Source: Rapidithrix thailandica
GTDB lineage: Bacteria > Bacteroidota > Bacteroidia > Cytophagales > Flammeovirgaceae
Direction: 5' to 3'
Assembly: GCF_039710355.1 (NCBI RefSeq)
Contig: NZ_JBDKWZ010000013.1
Coordinates: forward strand, 146,792-210,791
Length of the DNA stretch: 64,000 nucleotides
Shown here: in pieces, positions 42,890 to 51,349 of the stretch
Layout: each line of letters starts with the position of its first letter
Position numbering within the stretch: position 1 is the first letter of the stretch
The notes under the pieces: generated by a model
Database searches by the model: none
Seen by the model: the letters and a program-made list of their open reading frames with translations, nothing else
What the model was told of the DNA's origin: nothing
Position numbers and translations under genes: made by a program

Positions 42890-44158
42890 TTATTCTTTAA
42901 TGGCGGGCAGTAATTGGGATTTTACTTCTCCAAAGCCTATTCTTAAACCGAATTTGGAGCTATGTGCACGCATGATGACAGTGTCATAATCCTCCAAAAA
43001 TGTTCTGGTTTCCCCTCCTTGTAGATGGATTGTATTTTTACCTCCCCAACTGAGTTCCAGCATAGAACCAAACGAATCCGGTTGTTTACCGCTAATGGTT
43101 CCCGAAGCCATCATATCACCTACCCGGATGTTACATCCGTTGACGGTATGGTGAGCCAGCTGTTGAGCCATATTCCAATACAAGTATTTAAAATTCGATT
43201 GGCAAATCACGGTTTCTTCCGCTCCTTGTGGCTGCAAGGCTACTTCCAGTTGAATGTCAAAGCTCTTATTTCCATCGTATTGCAAATAAGGTAATACTTC
43301 AGGGTTTTGTTCAGGCCCTTTTACCCGGAAAGGTTCCAGAGCAGCTAAAGTGACAATCCAGGGAGAAATGGAGGAACCGAAGTTTTTGCCCAAGAAGGGG
43401 CCTAAAGGCACATATTCCCAACGCTGAATGTCTCTGGCCGACCAGTCGTTGAAAACCACCATTCCGAATATATGTTCTTCGGCTTCGGCAGTACTGATCG
43501 ATTGGCCTAAGGCGGTATTGCTTCCGGTGATAAACGCCATTTCCAACTCAAAGTCCATGCGTTTGGAAGAGCGGAAAACGGGTTTTTCTTCGCCCGGAGG
43601 AAGTACTTGGCCCTTAGGCCGGTGAATATCCGTGCCGGATACCACAATGGAAGAAGAACGGCCATGATAGGCCACCGGCAGATGCTTCCAGTTGGGCATC
43701 AATGCATTGTCTTTACCCCTGAACATCACCCCTACATTGCTGGCATGTTCTTCACTGGAATAAAAGTCCGTATAATCACCGATTTGTACAGGCAAATGCA
43801 TGGTTGCTTCTGCTTGTTTGTACAAGACTTGGTCTGCTTTGCTGGCCAGGGAGGGATTGCCCTCGCTCAAAAGTTCGATCAGCTTTTTCCGGAGCGCTTG
43901 CCATACCGGTTTTCCTAATGCAATCAAAGGATTGAGAACCTCTTGATCAAATACGTGAATGTCAATGGCTAGTTCATCAAAGTATCCCAGTTTGGCTACT
44001 GCTTGCAGATCGAGGATATGTTCACCAATGGCAATTCCTGGCCGGGCAGTAGTCCCGTCAGTGGAGAAAATACCATAGGGTAAGTTTTGTATGGGAAAAT
44101 CAGAATGGGCAGGTACTTCTACCCAGGATTTTAATTGAAAAAAATCAACTTCATTCAT
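42890..44158 (-). CDS. fahA: fumarylacetoacetase
   Basis: A 422-residue hydrolase splitting fumarylacetoacetate into fumarate and acetoacetate, the last step of tyrosine breakdown. The N-terminal SH3-like domain (residues 1-120) is followed by the mixed beta-roll catalytic domain: YTDFYSSEEHASNVGVMFRG (catalytic His and metal Asp), AYHGRSSSIVVSGT, LELEMAFITG, GMVVFNDWSARDIQ (metal Asp) and ASGTISG. Length and motifs are those of eukaryotic-type FAH. Other genes of tyrosine degradation (homogentisate dioxygenase, maleylacetoacetate isomerase) are not in the window. A minus-strand TAGCTTTG box lies upstream. Confidence 0.95.
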   Translation of the reverse strand: MNEVDFFQLKSWVEVPAHSDFPIQNLPYGIFSTDGTTARPGIAIGEHILDLQAVAKLGYFDELAIDIHVFDQEVLNPLIALGKPVWQALRKKLIELLSEGNPSLASKADQVLYKQAEATMHLPVQIGDYTDFYSSEEHASNVGVMFRGKDNALMPNWKHLPVAYHGRSSSIVVSGTDIHRPKGQVLPPGEEKPVFRSSKRMDFELEMAFITGSNTALGQSISTAEAEEHIFGMVVFNDWSARDIQRWEYVPLGPFLGKNFGSSISPWIVTLAALEPFRVKGPEQNPEVLPYLQYDGNKSFDIQLEVALQPQGAEETVICQSNFKYLYWNMAQQLAHHTVNGCNIRVGDMMASGTISGKQPDSFGSMLELSWGGKNTIHLQGGETRTFLEDYDTVIMRAHSSKFGLRIGFGEVKSQLLPAIKE

Positions 44159-44184
44159 GGTAGGTCTGTTTATTGGTTCGGCAA

Positions 44185-44192
44185 CAAAGCTA
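44185..44192 (-). promoter_or_regulatory. candidate -7 box for fumarylacetoacetase
   Basis: TAGCTTTG on the minus strand, 27 bases ahead of the start codon; no -33 partner at the usual spacing. Confidence 0.3.
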
Positions 44193-44396
44193 TAAGATTT
44201 TATGAATTAGAAAAATGCGGAATGAACGGATGGCAAATAAGATGTAGTAAATAATGAGTAAGTAAAAGGGGGATTGCTTTTCCGGACTTGATAGGGTGAA
44301 TAAAAAAATAGCCGGGGTTTAGAATTAATTCCCGGAAAAAATTAATTTAGGTCGTGTGGGGAATTCTCCGTCAAATATTCAACAAGCAAACCGACT

Positions 44397-47372
44397 ATGA
44401 AGAAGATCATTTTGATACTAACCGTATTGGGAACAATCATATGGGGGCAAACAATTTATGCACAGACTTATCCTTTGGGACTGAATCCACTGTCCCTGAA
44501 GTGGAAACAGATCAACACCGAAAAAGTACAGGTGGTTTTTCCCGAAGGAGCGGAAACACAAGGGCAAAGGGTGGTCAATATTGTGCATGCATTGTACGAC
44601 CAGACAGGCTCCATTGGAGATAAAAATGGAAAGGTTTCTATTTTTTTACATAATCGAACCACTGTTTCCAATGGCTTTGTGGCTATGAGTCCGTTCCGTT
44701 CGGAATTGTACCTGAGTCCTCCACAGTTCAGTTTTTTGGGTACAGGCAATTGGCTGGATTTGTTGACTATTCATGAATACCGTCATGTACAACAGAACTT
44801 CAATTCCCGCAAAGGGCTTTCCAAGTTGTTTTACTATACATTCGGTCAAAACGGATGGGCTTTTGCCCGGGCAGTGGCATTGCCCCGTTGGTTTTCGGAA
44901 GGGGATGCCGTGGCGATGGAAACGGCCCTGAGCCATGCCGGAAGGGGAAGGGCGCCTCAGTTTGATATGGAATACCGCGCATTACTACTGAATGGAAAGA
45001 AGTATGGGTATGAAAAAGCTTCTGCGGGATCTCTGAAAGACTTTGTACCTAATCATTACAATTTGGGCTATTACCTCACAACTTATGCCCGTAGGGAATA
45101 CGGAGATGAAGTTTGGAGTAAAGTGGTGGATGGAGCTAGCCGGTACAAAGGTTTATTTTATCCTTTAAGCCATACATTAAAAAAACATACTGGCTTAAGA
45201 ACCCCTCAACTTTACCGGGCCACCATGGAGGCTTTGGAAACGCAATGGAAGGAGGAGTTGAATGCCTTGAATCTTACGTCTTCTACTCCCTTTAATCAAA
45301 AAAAGAAGAGAACCTTTACCAGTTATACCCTGCCTGTGTATCTTTCCAACGACCGGTTGTTAGTGGAAAAGGATGCTTTTAATGAAATCAGGCGTTTCTA
45401 TCAGATCGACCGGGAGGGAAACGAACAAGCTTTGACCGCACCGGGAATTAATATAGAGTCAAACCGGACACTTTCTTATGCCAAGGGTAAAATTACCTGG
45501 GCGGAAATCGCTTACGATGAACGTTGGGCCAACCAGAGTTTTTCCATTATCAAAACCTATGACCTTCAAACCGGGAAAAAACAAAAACTCACCTTGCAAT
45601 CCCGCTTGTTTTCTCCGGCTCTTTCACCGGATGCTTCACAAATTGCCGCGGTGGAGGTACAAGAAGGAAGCCGGTATACCCTCCAATTGCTGGATGCCCA
45701 AACGGGAAAAGTGCAGAAAAGCTTACCCAACCCTGACAATTTGTTTTTTATCCATCCGGCCTGGATGGAAGATGGGCAACATGTGTTAGTCATAGCCCAA
45801 CAAGCTGATGGCAAACAGGCTTTGATGAACGTAAATATTCAAACTGCGCAAACAGAACGGTTAACACCCTTCTCTCATGAACAGTTGAGTTTTCCTATGC
45901 ACCGGGGAGGTTATGTGTATTTTTCAGGAGCGCAAACGGGCATTTTCAACATTTTTGCTTTCTCTCTGGAATCCCGTCAGTTGTATCAGGTAACCTCTAC
46001 CCGGCTGGGAGCTTTTCATCCCACTGTTTCACCGGATGGAAAGAAACTGGCCTATAGCGAATTTACCGAGCAAGGTTATGATATAAAGGAAATGCCGTTG
46101 AGCCCGGAAGAATGGAAAAGTTACCAAAGTTCATTGACCAGTAGTATTGATTTTTACAAACCTTTGGTAGAGCAGGAGGGAGGTAATGAGACCATTTCAA
46201 ATGCAGAGGAGAGTTTTGAGGTAAAAAAATACAGCAAACTCAGTGGTTTGATCTATCCGCACAGTTTACAGCCTTTCTTCTTTCACCCGGATTATAGTTT
46301 GGAATTACAGTTTAAAAACAAATTCAGCACCCTGCAAGGGGCAGTTGGCTACCAGTACAATACCAATGAAGAGTCCGGGGGCTTTTATGGGAATGTGGCC
46401 TATGGTGGTTGGTATCCGGTATTGGAAGCGGGATTTGAATATCAAAATGAGCGCAACAGGGATTTCCCCTTTTTGGGAGAAGGTACGGATGGGAATGGGG
46501 AGCCGTTTGCCGGTTTGGGAGTTTACTCCAAAGAATGGAAGGAAAATGATTATTATGTAGGAGTTACTTTACCTTTTAACCTGACTTCGGGCAATCATTT
46601 TGGGAGCCTCCTTTTACAAGGAAAATACCATACCATCGAAACGGATTATAAAGATATAAATGCGAGGTTTAACCAGCGGGAGCATCGTTTGCGAAGCGGT
46701 ACGTTCCAGGCTTTGGATTTTCGCTTGCGCTTTTCCCGTCAACAGATTACTGCTACCCAGCACATTCTTCCCCGTTTTAGGCAAACACTGGAACTGGAAT
46801 ATAAGAAAACCCTGCAAACCGAACAAAACCAGGGGCAAGTGTTCCGGGGGACTGTCGGTTTGTATTTTCCCGGATTGGCCAAAACGCATAACCTTTATCT
46901 TACCGGAGGTTATCAAAAGGAAAACTTTACGGATCCCTATAAATTTCGAAACGGGTTCTTCTATCCCCGGGGCTATGGGAGCTTATGGCACGATGAGATT
47001 TACCGCCTTTCAACGAATTATACCTTGCCTTTGTGGTATCCGGATGTGGCCATCGGCTCCTTGGCTTTTATCAAACGGATTTACACCAATTTTTTCTTTG
47101 ACTATTCTCAGGCGACTATCCACAATATACAAGCGGCTGATTTGCCTAACAATACCGAAAATTTTAAAAACCCCGAAGGGTTTATCTTGGGGTTTGATGA
47201 ACAATACCGATCGGTAGGAGTGGAAATAGGCTTTGACTTCCGGGCTTTACGCCTGATCGATTTGGGCCTGGGTGCACGATATAGTTATATTTTGGATCCT
47301 GCTCATAGGTTGTTCCAGATGAGTAATCGCCACCAATTTGATTTTTTGATTTTAAACCTTGGGGTGAATTGA
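44397..47372 (+). CDS. exported zinc-protease-like protein with TolB-type propeller and C-terminal beta-barrel
   Basis: A 991-residue protein with an unusual fusion. A signal peptide (IILILTVLGTIIWGQTIYAQ) is followed by a gluzincin-like metalloprotease domain (residues 25-300): H126-E-Y-R-H130 in LLTIHEYRHVQQNF gives the HExxH zinc site, and the Glu of RWFSEGDAVAM about 35 residues later is the probable third ligand. Residues 310-590 carry WD40-like/PD40 repeats (LSPDASQIAAVEVQEGSRY, VSPDGKKLAYSEFTEQGYD), a TolB-like beta-propeller. From about 620 to the end, alternating strands (LQFKNKFSTLQGAVGYQYN, YRSVGVEIGFDFRAL) suggest an outer-membrane barrel. It may process surface or envelope proteins; the function is unproven. 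Confidence 0.8.
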   Translation: MKKIILILTVLGTIIWGQTIYAQTYPLGLNPLSLKWKQINTEKVQVVFPEGAETQGQRVVNIVHALYDQTGSIGDKNGKVSIFLHNRTTVSNGFVAMSPFRSELYLSPPQFSFLGTGNWLDLLTIHEYRHVQQNFNSRKGLSKLFYYTFGQNGWAFARAVALPRWFSEGDAVAMETALSHAGRGRAPQFDMEYRALLLNGKKYGYEKASAGSLKDFVPNHYNLGYYLTTYARREYGDEVWSKVVDGASRYKGLFYPLSHTLKKHTGLRTPQLYRATMEALETQWKEELNALNLTSSTPFNQKKKRTFTSYTLPVYLSNDRLLVEKDAFNEIRRFYQIDREGNEQALTAPGINIESNRTLSYAKGKITWAEIAYDERWANQSFSIIKTYDLQTGKKQKLTLQSRLFSPALSPDASQIAAVEVQEGSRYTLQLLDAQTGKVQKSLPNPDNLFFIHPAWMEDGQHVLVIAQQADGKQALMNVNIQTAQTERLTPFSHEQLSFPMHRGGYVYFSGAQTGIFNIFAFSLESRQLYQVTSTRLGAFHPTVSPDGKKLAYSEFTEQGYDIKEMPLSPEEWKSYQSSLTSSIDFYKPLVEQEGGNETISNAEESFEVKKYSKLSGLIYPHSLQPFFFHPDYSLELQFKNKFSTLQGAVGYQYNTNEESGGFYGNVAYGGWYPVLEAGFEYQNERNRDFPFLGEGTDGNGEPFAGLGVYSKEWKENDYYVGVTLPFNLTSGNHFGSLLLQGKYHTIETDYKDINARFNQREHRLRSGTFQALDFRLRFSRQQITATQHILPRFRQTLELEYKKTLQTEQNQGQVFRGTVGLYFPGLAKTHNLYLTGGYQKENFTDPYKFRNGFFYPRGYGSLWHDEIYRLSTNYTLPLWYPDVAIGSLAFIKRIYTNFFFDYSQATIHNIQAADLPNNTENFKNPEGFILGFDEQYRSVGVEIGFDFRALRLIDLGLGARYSYILDPAHRLFQMSNRHQFDFLILNLGVN

Positions 47373-47470
47373 GGTTAGTAGTTGGCGTTCGAGAAGAAGT
47401 GTTGAACAAATGCTTTTTACGGATTGTACAGGTCGCTCTGGTTTCACCAATCACTGTTCACTGTTTTTAC

Positions 47471-47478
47471 TATCTTTG
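47471..47478 (+). promoter_or_regulatory. candidate -7 box for tpiA
   Basis: TATCTTTG matches TAnnTTTG, 51 bases before the tpiA start. No TTTG at the standard spacing upstream. Confidence 0.4.
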
Positions 47479-47529
47479 AACTGCGAGAACTATTCTATAA
47501 AATTATTATCGTTTAAATCTGTCTAAAAA

Positions 47530-48291
47530 ATGAGAAAAAAGATCGTAGCAGGAAACTGGAAAATGAACCTGGATAAAGAACAGGCGCAAATATTAGCTTC
47601 GGAAGTAGTGAACATGGCCAAAGACGAACTTCCTACGGATGTAACGTTGATTATGTGCCCGCCTTCAATCCACTTAAGCAGTGTGAACGGCTTGGTTGCT
47701 CCTGCAAATAATGTATTTGTAGGGGGACAAAATTGCAGTGATAAAGCTTCAGGGGCATTTACCGGGGAAATTTCAGCTCCTATGCTCCAATCTTACGGCA
47801 TTGAGTATGTCATTTTAGGCCACAGTGAGCGAAGAGAATATTTTAAAGAAACCCATCAGGAGTTGGCTGCGAAAGTGGATATCTCTTTGGAGAATAATTT
47901 GAAACCGATTTTCTGTTGTGGCGAAGTGTTGGAAGAAAGAGAGGCTGGAAAGCAAGACGAAGTTGTGAAAAAACAATTGGACGAAAGCTTGTTTCACCTT
48001 ACTGCCGAGCAATTTGCCAATGTGGTCATTGCATACGAACCTGTATGGGCCATCGGTACCGGAAAAGTAGCCACTTCAGAGCAAGCACAGGCAATGCACA
48101 AGGCGATCCGTAAAATGATTGCAGAAAAGTATGGCGAAGAAGTAGCACAAAGCACTTCTATCTTATACGGCGGTAGTTGTAAGCCCGGAAATGCAAAAGA
48201 ATTGTTTGCTTGCGAGGATGTAGACGGAGGGCTGATCGGAGGTGCTTCGCTCAAATCCAGAGACTTTATTGATATTGCCAAGGCTTATTAA
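47530..48291 (+). CDS. tpiA: triose-phosphate isomerase
   Basis: TpiA (253 residues) interconverts dihydroxyacetone phosphate and glyceraldehyde 3-phosphate in glycolysis. The catalytic residues are in place: Lys11 in AGNWKMN, His98 in LGHSERREYF and Glu170 in AYEPVWAIGTGK; the phosphate loops LYGGSCKPGNA and GLIGGASL close the barrel. Length is standard. A -7 box lies upstream and a strong terminator downstream, so it is probably a single-gene unit. Confidence 0.98.
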   Translation: MRKKIVAGNWKMNLDKEQAQILASEVVNMAKDELPTDVTLIMCPPSIHLSSVNGLVAPANNVFVGGQNCSDKASGAFTGEISAPMLQSYGIEYVILGHSERREYFKETHQELAAKVDISLENNLKPIFCCGEVLEEREAGKQDEVVKKQLDESLFHLTAEQFANVVIAYEPVWAIGTGKVATSEQAQAMHKAIRKMIAEKYGEEVAQSTSILYGGSCKPGNAKELFACEDVDGGLIGGASLKSRDFIDIAKAY

Positions 48292-48341
48292 TTCGCGATC
48301 GGATTCTATTGAAGAGTAGATAAAAATACACTAGTTTTAGG

Positions 48342-48370
48342 CCTCCGGGGAGATTTCCCGGAGGTTTTTT
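48342..48370 (+). terminator. terminator of tpiA
   Basis: CCTCCGGG (48342-48349) pairs with CCCGGAGG (48357-48364), then TTTTTT. Confidence 0.93.
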
Positions 48371-48406
48371 AGTAATTTAATCATTGATTTTACAATTCAA
48401 CAACAC

Positions 48407-49321
48407 ATGGAACTACTAAAGCAACTTTGCCAGGTACATGCTCCTGCGGGAAATGAAGTATTGATGAAAGAGTTTATCCTGGATTATGTAGAAAAGAATA
48501 AAGCCAATTGGAAAGTGCAACCGGAGGTGATTCACGGTGAGGAATTTCAAGATTGTCTCATGTTGGTGTTTGGCAAACCCCGTACAGCTATTTTTGCCCA
48601 TATGGATTCCATTGGCTTTACGGTAAAATACGACCGGGAAATTGTCAAAATTGGCGGCCCTCGAACCAAACACCGATACGCATTGGTAGGAAAAGACAGC
48701 CAGGGAGAGATTGAATGTGAAATGGATGTTCCGGAGGGAAGTGAAAAATACTACTATAAGTTTGACCGGGAAATCGACCGGGGCACGGAGTTGGTATTCA
48801 AATGTGACTTTCGCCAAAGCGATGAGTTTGTTCAATCTTGCTATATGGATAACCGTTTGGGCTGTTGGAATGCCCTTAAAGTAGCAGAAACGTTGGAAGA
48901 CGGTATCATTTGTTTTTCCAGCTGGGAAGAGCACGGAGGCGGTACGGTCCGATACCTGGGCAAGTATATTTATGAGCACTATGGAGTAAGACAGGCATTG
49001 ATCTCCGATATAACTTGGGTGACAGACGGTGTAAAACACGGCAAAGGAGTAGCCATTTCCATGCGCGACCGGGGTATTCCGAGAAGAACGTATATAAACC
49101 GGGTGATTGACTTGGCCAGAGAGTCAGGGGTGGATTTCCAACTGGAAGTAGAAGATGCCGGAGGCAGTGATGGCAACGAATTACAAAGCAGTCCTTATCC
49201 TTTTGATTGGTGTTTTGTAGGGGCACCTGAAGATAACGTCCATACGCCTGATGAAAAGGTACATAGGCATGATATACAATGCATGTTGAGTTTGTATAAA
49301 TATTTAATGTTAAAATTGTAG
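48407..49321 (+). CDS. M42-type metallo-aminopeptidase/glutamyl-aminopeptidase-like protein
   Basis: A 304-residue zinc peptidase of the M42/M20 clan. Ligands appear in IFAHMDSIGFTV (His, Asp), SCYMDNRLGCW (bridging Asp), FSSWEEHGGGTVR (Glu-Glu, catalytic plus ligand), SDITWV (Asp) and NVHTPDEKVHRHD (final His). M42 enzymes form large cytoplasmic tetrahedral particles trimming peptides from the N-terminus. The length is about 50 residues shorter than typical, mainly through reduction of the dimerisation insert; all catalytic positions survive. It begins just downstream of the tpiA terminator and is probably a separate unit. Confidence 0.88.
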   Translation: MELLKQLCQVHAPAGNEVLMKEFILDYVEKNKANWKVQPEVIHGEEFQDCLMLVFGKPRTAIFAHMDSIGFTVKYDREIVKIGGPRTKHRYALVGKDSQGEIECEMDVPEGSEKYYYKFDREIDRGTELVFKCDFRQSDEFVQSCYMDNRLGCWNALKVAETLEDGIICFSSWEEHGGGTVRYLGKYIYEHYGVRQALISDITWVTDGVKHGKGVAISMRDRGIPRRTYINRVIDLARESGVDFQLEVEDAGGSDGNELQSSPYPFDWCFVGAPEDNVHTPDEKVHRHDIQCMLSLYKYLMLKL

Positions 49322-49474
49322 TATATCAATAATTATTGTTAATAACTGTTACAGACAGCTCTTTTTGTTACATCAAGTCCTGGTGAAAGAAACTTTTGTA
49401 CTACTTTCGCAGCTTCTTGTTACTAAGGGGTCAAATCCTCTTACGTACACTATTTTTCACCAAAGAAAAAAAGC

Positions 49475-50662
49475 ATGAGTAAAATCTCTTCTGTGAGAGA
49501 TTTATTCGAAAAAGAATTCAAGGCAATTGTAATCTTCTTGCTGTCTGTAGCAGTGATTTCATTAGTTGCAGTTCATTTCTCTTTTTCAAATCCCCAAATA
49601 ATCTTTTACGGTTTTAGTATAGGTGTTGTACAGGTATGCCTGTTCAGATACTTGGGGAATCGTTTACTTGCAATTGCCCGGAATAAATCTCAAAGTTGGA
49701 TGGCTGTCTTCATTGCCCCAACGCCCAACGCCAGTTTAGGCCTGCTTATCTTCAGCTTACTTTCATTTATCGGTTTATTAATAGCATTTGAAAGCCATGG
49801 CTGGAATCTGTTTTCCCTTACGGAAATTACCTTTTCCTTTTTAGCAGGGGCCTCTCTGGGAATGATTTTGTATGATTTGTTTGGCTTGAAAAGCCTCAGA
49901 ATCAGCATGGTATACAAAATCGATGTCGAACGCTACGAGTTGTTTATAGCGGTGTTAATCGCTTCCCTCTTTTTAGGGGTCAACTTTGTGTTTTTGCCTA
50001 CCTCCCAACGGGCATTCAACGGTTTGGGAGCCATTCTACTGCCCTTAACCATTGGCGTGATTAGTGTGTTAGGCACTGTTTTTACGGCACTTTTGGTGGA
50101 GGTTTTCCCCAAATGGAAAAATAGCCTGCTCTTTACTTGTGGTTTGTTCGTAGCATATGGAATGGTAGCTGCAGCACCAGGCCTTACTCAAACCTTTATT
50201 CCAAACAATCTGATTGTTGACAGTGAGGAAGTTTCTGCCTGGACAATCATGTTCACCTTACAAATCGGAGTGCTTGCCGGATGGATTGCCGGGAATATTT
50301 CCAAGTTGTACAATTTTCTGGCAGATTCCTTTATCGAAAAATTGTTGGAAGGAAAATTTCAGCAATTGATGATTAGCGCCTCCATTCGTTTGTTACTCAA
50401 TATTGTGGTGGCGGTGTTGCCGGTACTTACAATAGGAATGGCTTTGGTCAGTGCCTATATGGCCGTAGGGATTTATGGCCTCTCCATTGTGATGTTAGGT
50501 ATGTTGTCCAATGTGGGAATGGGATTAATTATTCCGGTGAATCGCTTAAATCCGGACCGATTAAATTACCTAAGCAATTGGCAAAAACAGCGTTTAAAGG
50601 TGGTTTCTCCAAATATTTACCTTTTGATGAGGAGAGGCTTTCGGAGTTTGTACCGCTCTTAA
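49475..50662 (+). CDS. multi-pass membrane protein resembling a degenerate membrane pyrophosphatase
   Basis: A 395-residue protein with about ten membrane helices and no annotated motif. It can be laid by eye along the middle of ion-pumping membrane pyrophosphatases (M-PPase; 650-750 residues): YGFSIGVVQVCLFRYLGNRL fits GYALGCSIIAMFDRVGGGVY; IGVLAGWIAGNISKLYN fits IGIFSGILIGFWAEYYT; and GIYGLSIVMLGMLSNVG fits GLYGVAIAALGMLSFVA. The catalytic segments are gone: no DVGADLVGK, no DNVGDNVGD, and NRLNPDRLNYLS stands where DxYGPIADNAGG belongs. It also stops before the last four helices. It would therefore be a non-catalytic relative, perhaps a regulator or ion channel. Recognition is by memory of the family; no search was run. 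It lies close to the nhaD antiporter. Confidence 0.6.
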   Translation: MSKISSVRDLFEKEFKAIVIFLLSVAVISLVAVHFSFSNPQIIFYGFSIGVVQVCLFRYLGNRLLAIARNKSQSWMAVFIAPTPNASLGLLIFSLLSFIGLLIAFESHGWNLFSLTEITFSFLAGASLGMILYDLFGLKSLRISMVYKIDVERYELFIAVLIASLFLGVNFVFLPTSQRAFNGLGAILLPLTIGVISVLGTVFTALLVEVFPKWKNSLLFTCGLFVAYGMVAAAPGLTQTFIPNNLIVDSEEVSAWTIMFTLQIGVLAGWIAGNISKLYNFLADSFIEKLLEGKFQQLMISASIRLLLNIVVAVLPVLTIGMALVSAYMAVGIYGLSIVMLGMLSNVGMGLIIPVNRLNPDRLNYLSNWQKQRLKVVSPNIYLLMRRGFRSLYRS

Positions 50663-50709
50663 AGATGAGCAAAATTCATAAAGTTACGAATAAAGTTTAT
50701 AAATTTACT

Positions 50710-50747
50710 GAGGCAAGTTAGAAAATAACTTGCCTCTTTCTATTTTT
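50710..50747 (+). terminator. terminator of the pyrophosphatase-like gene
   Basis: GAGGCAAGTTA (50710-50720) pairs with TAACTTGCCTC (50726-50736), loop GAAAA, then TTTCTATTTTTA. Confidence 0.9.
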
Positions 50748-50927
50748 ATCTGACATCAAATGTAGTATTTCCGCATCAGGGAATATTGTTCACAAACCTG
50801 TAGTTGAAGGTTTTGCTTAGCTACTCTTGTGCCCCGCTTTCATCAAAGGGACCAACTAAGAGGAGAGAAGATAAAAACTGACATGAGGCAGCTTTTATTA
50901 ATAGATGTTTAAACTAACCTGCAACCA

Positions 50928-51233
50928 ATGATTGTATACAACGTAACTGTGAATGTAGAACATGAGGCGACAGAAGAGTGGATTAACTTTATGAAAAATG
51001 AACACATCCCGGAGGTGATGGCTACAGGCTGTTTTAGTGAATATAAGCTACTGCGGCTCACTCAGGAGGTGGCAGATCATGCCGGGATCACCTTTGCTGT
51101 TCAATATTGGTGTGAATCATTGAGCATTCTCAATGAGTATATTGCAAAATATGCACCGGTACTTCAAGAAAAGCATACCAAGAAATTCCAAAATAAGTTT
51201 GTAGCCTTTCGCACTATCCTCGAAGAAATTTAG
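50928..51233 (+). CDS. DUF4286 family protein
   Basis: A 101-residue cytoplasmic protein of the Bacteroidota DUF4286 family, a ferredoxin-like (ABM/dimeric barrel-like) fold: MIVYNVTVNVEHEATEEWINF, KNEHIPEVMATGCF, YKLLRL and FAVQYWCESLSILNEY. The first strand and the W-x4-H-I-P motif fit the family. No function is known; the fold resembles small monooxygenase or heme-binding barrels but lacks their metal-binding pattern. It lies alone ahead of nhaD with 116 bp between. Confidence 0.88.
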   Translation: MIVYNVTVNVEHEATEEWINFMKNEHIPEVMATGCFSEYKLLRLTQEVADHAGITFAVQYWCESLSILNEYIAKYAPVLQEKHTKKFQNKFVAFRTILEEI

Positions 51234-51349
51234 CGATAGCGAAAACTTATATCAGGATTAAATTTTTATTACATCTTATCGGAGAAGTTAAGTAGCGTTT
51301 TGAAAAGCACTAACTAATTTCTATTTTCCACCTCGAAACAGGATCATAG

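Noticed and set aside
46660..47217. 185-codon plus-strand frame in another phase of the protease/propeller/barrel gene
   Set aside because: It overlaps the barrel region of a gene with clear strand periodicity; the alternative translation is Trp/Cys/Arg-rich and motif-free.
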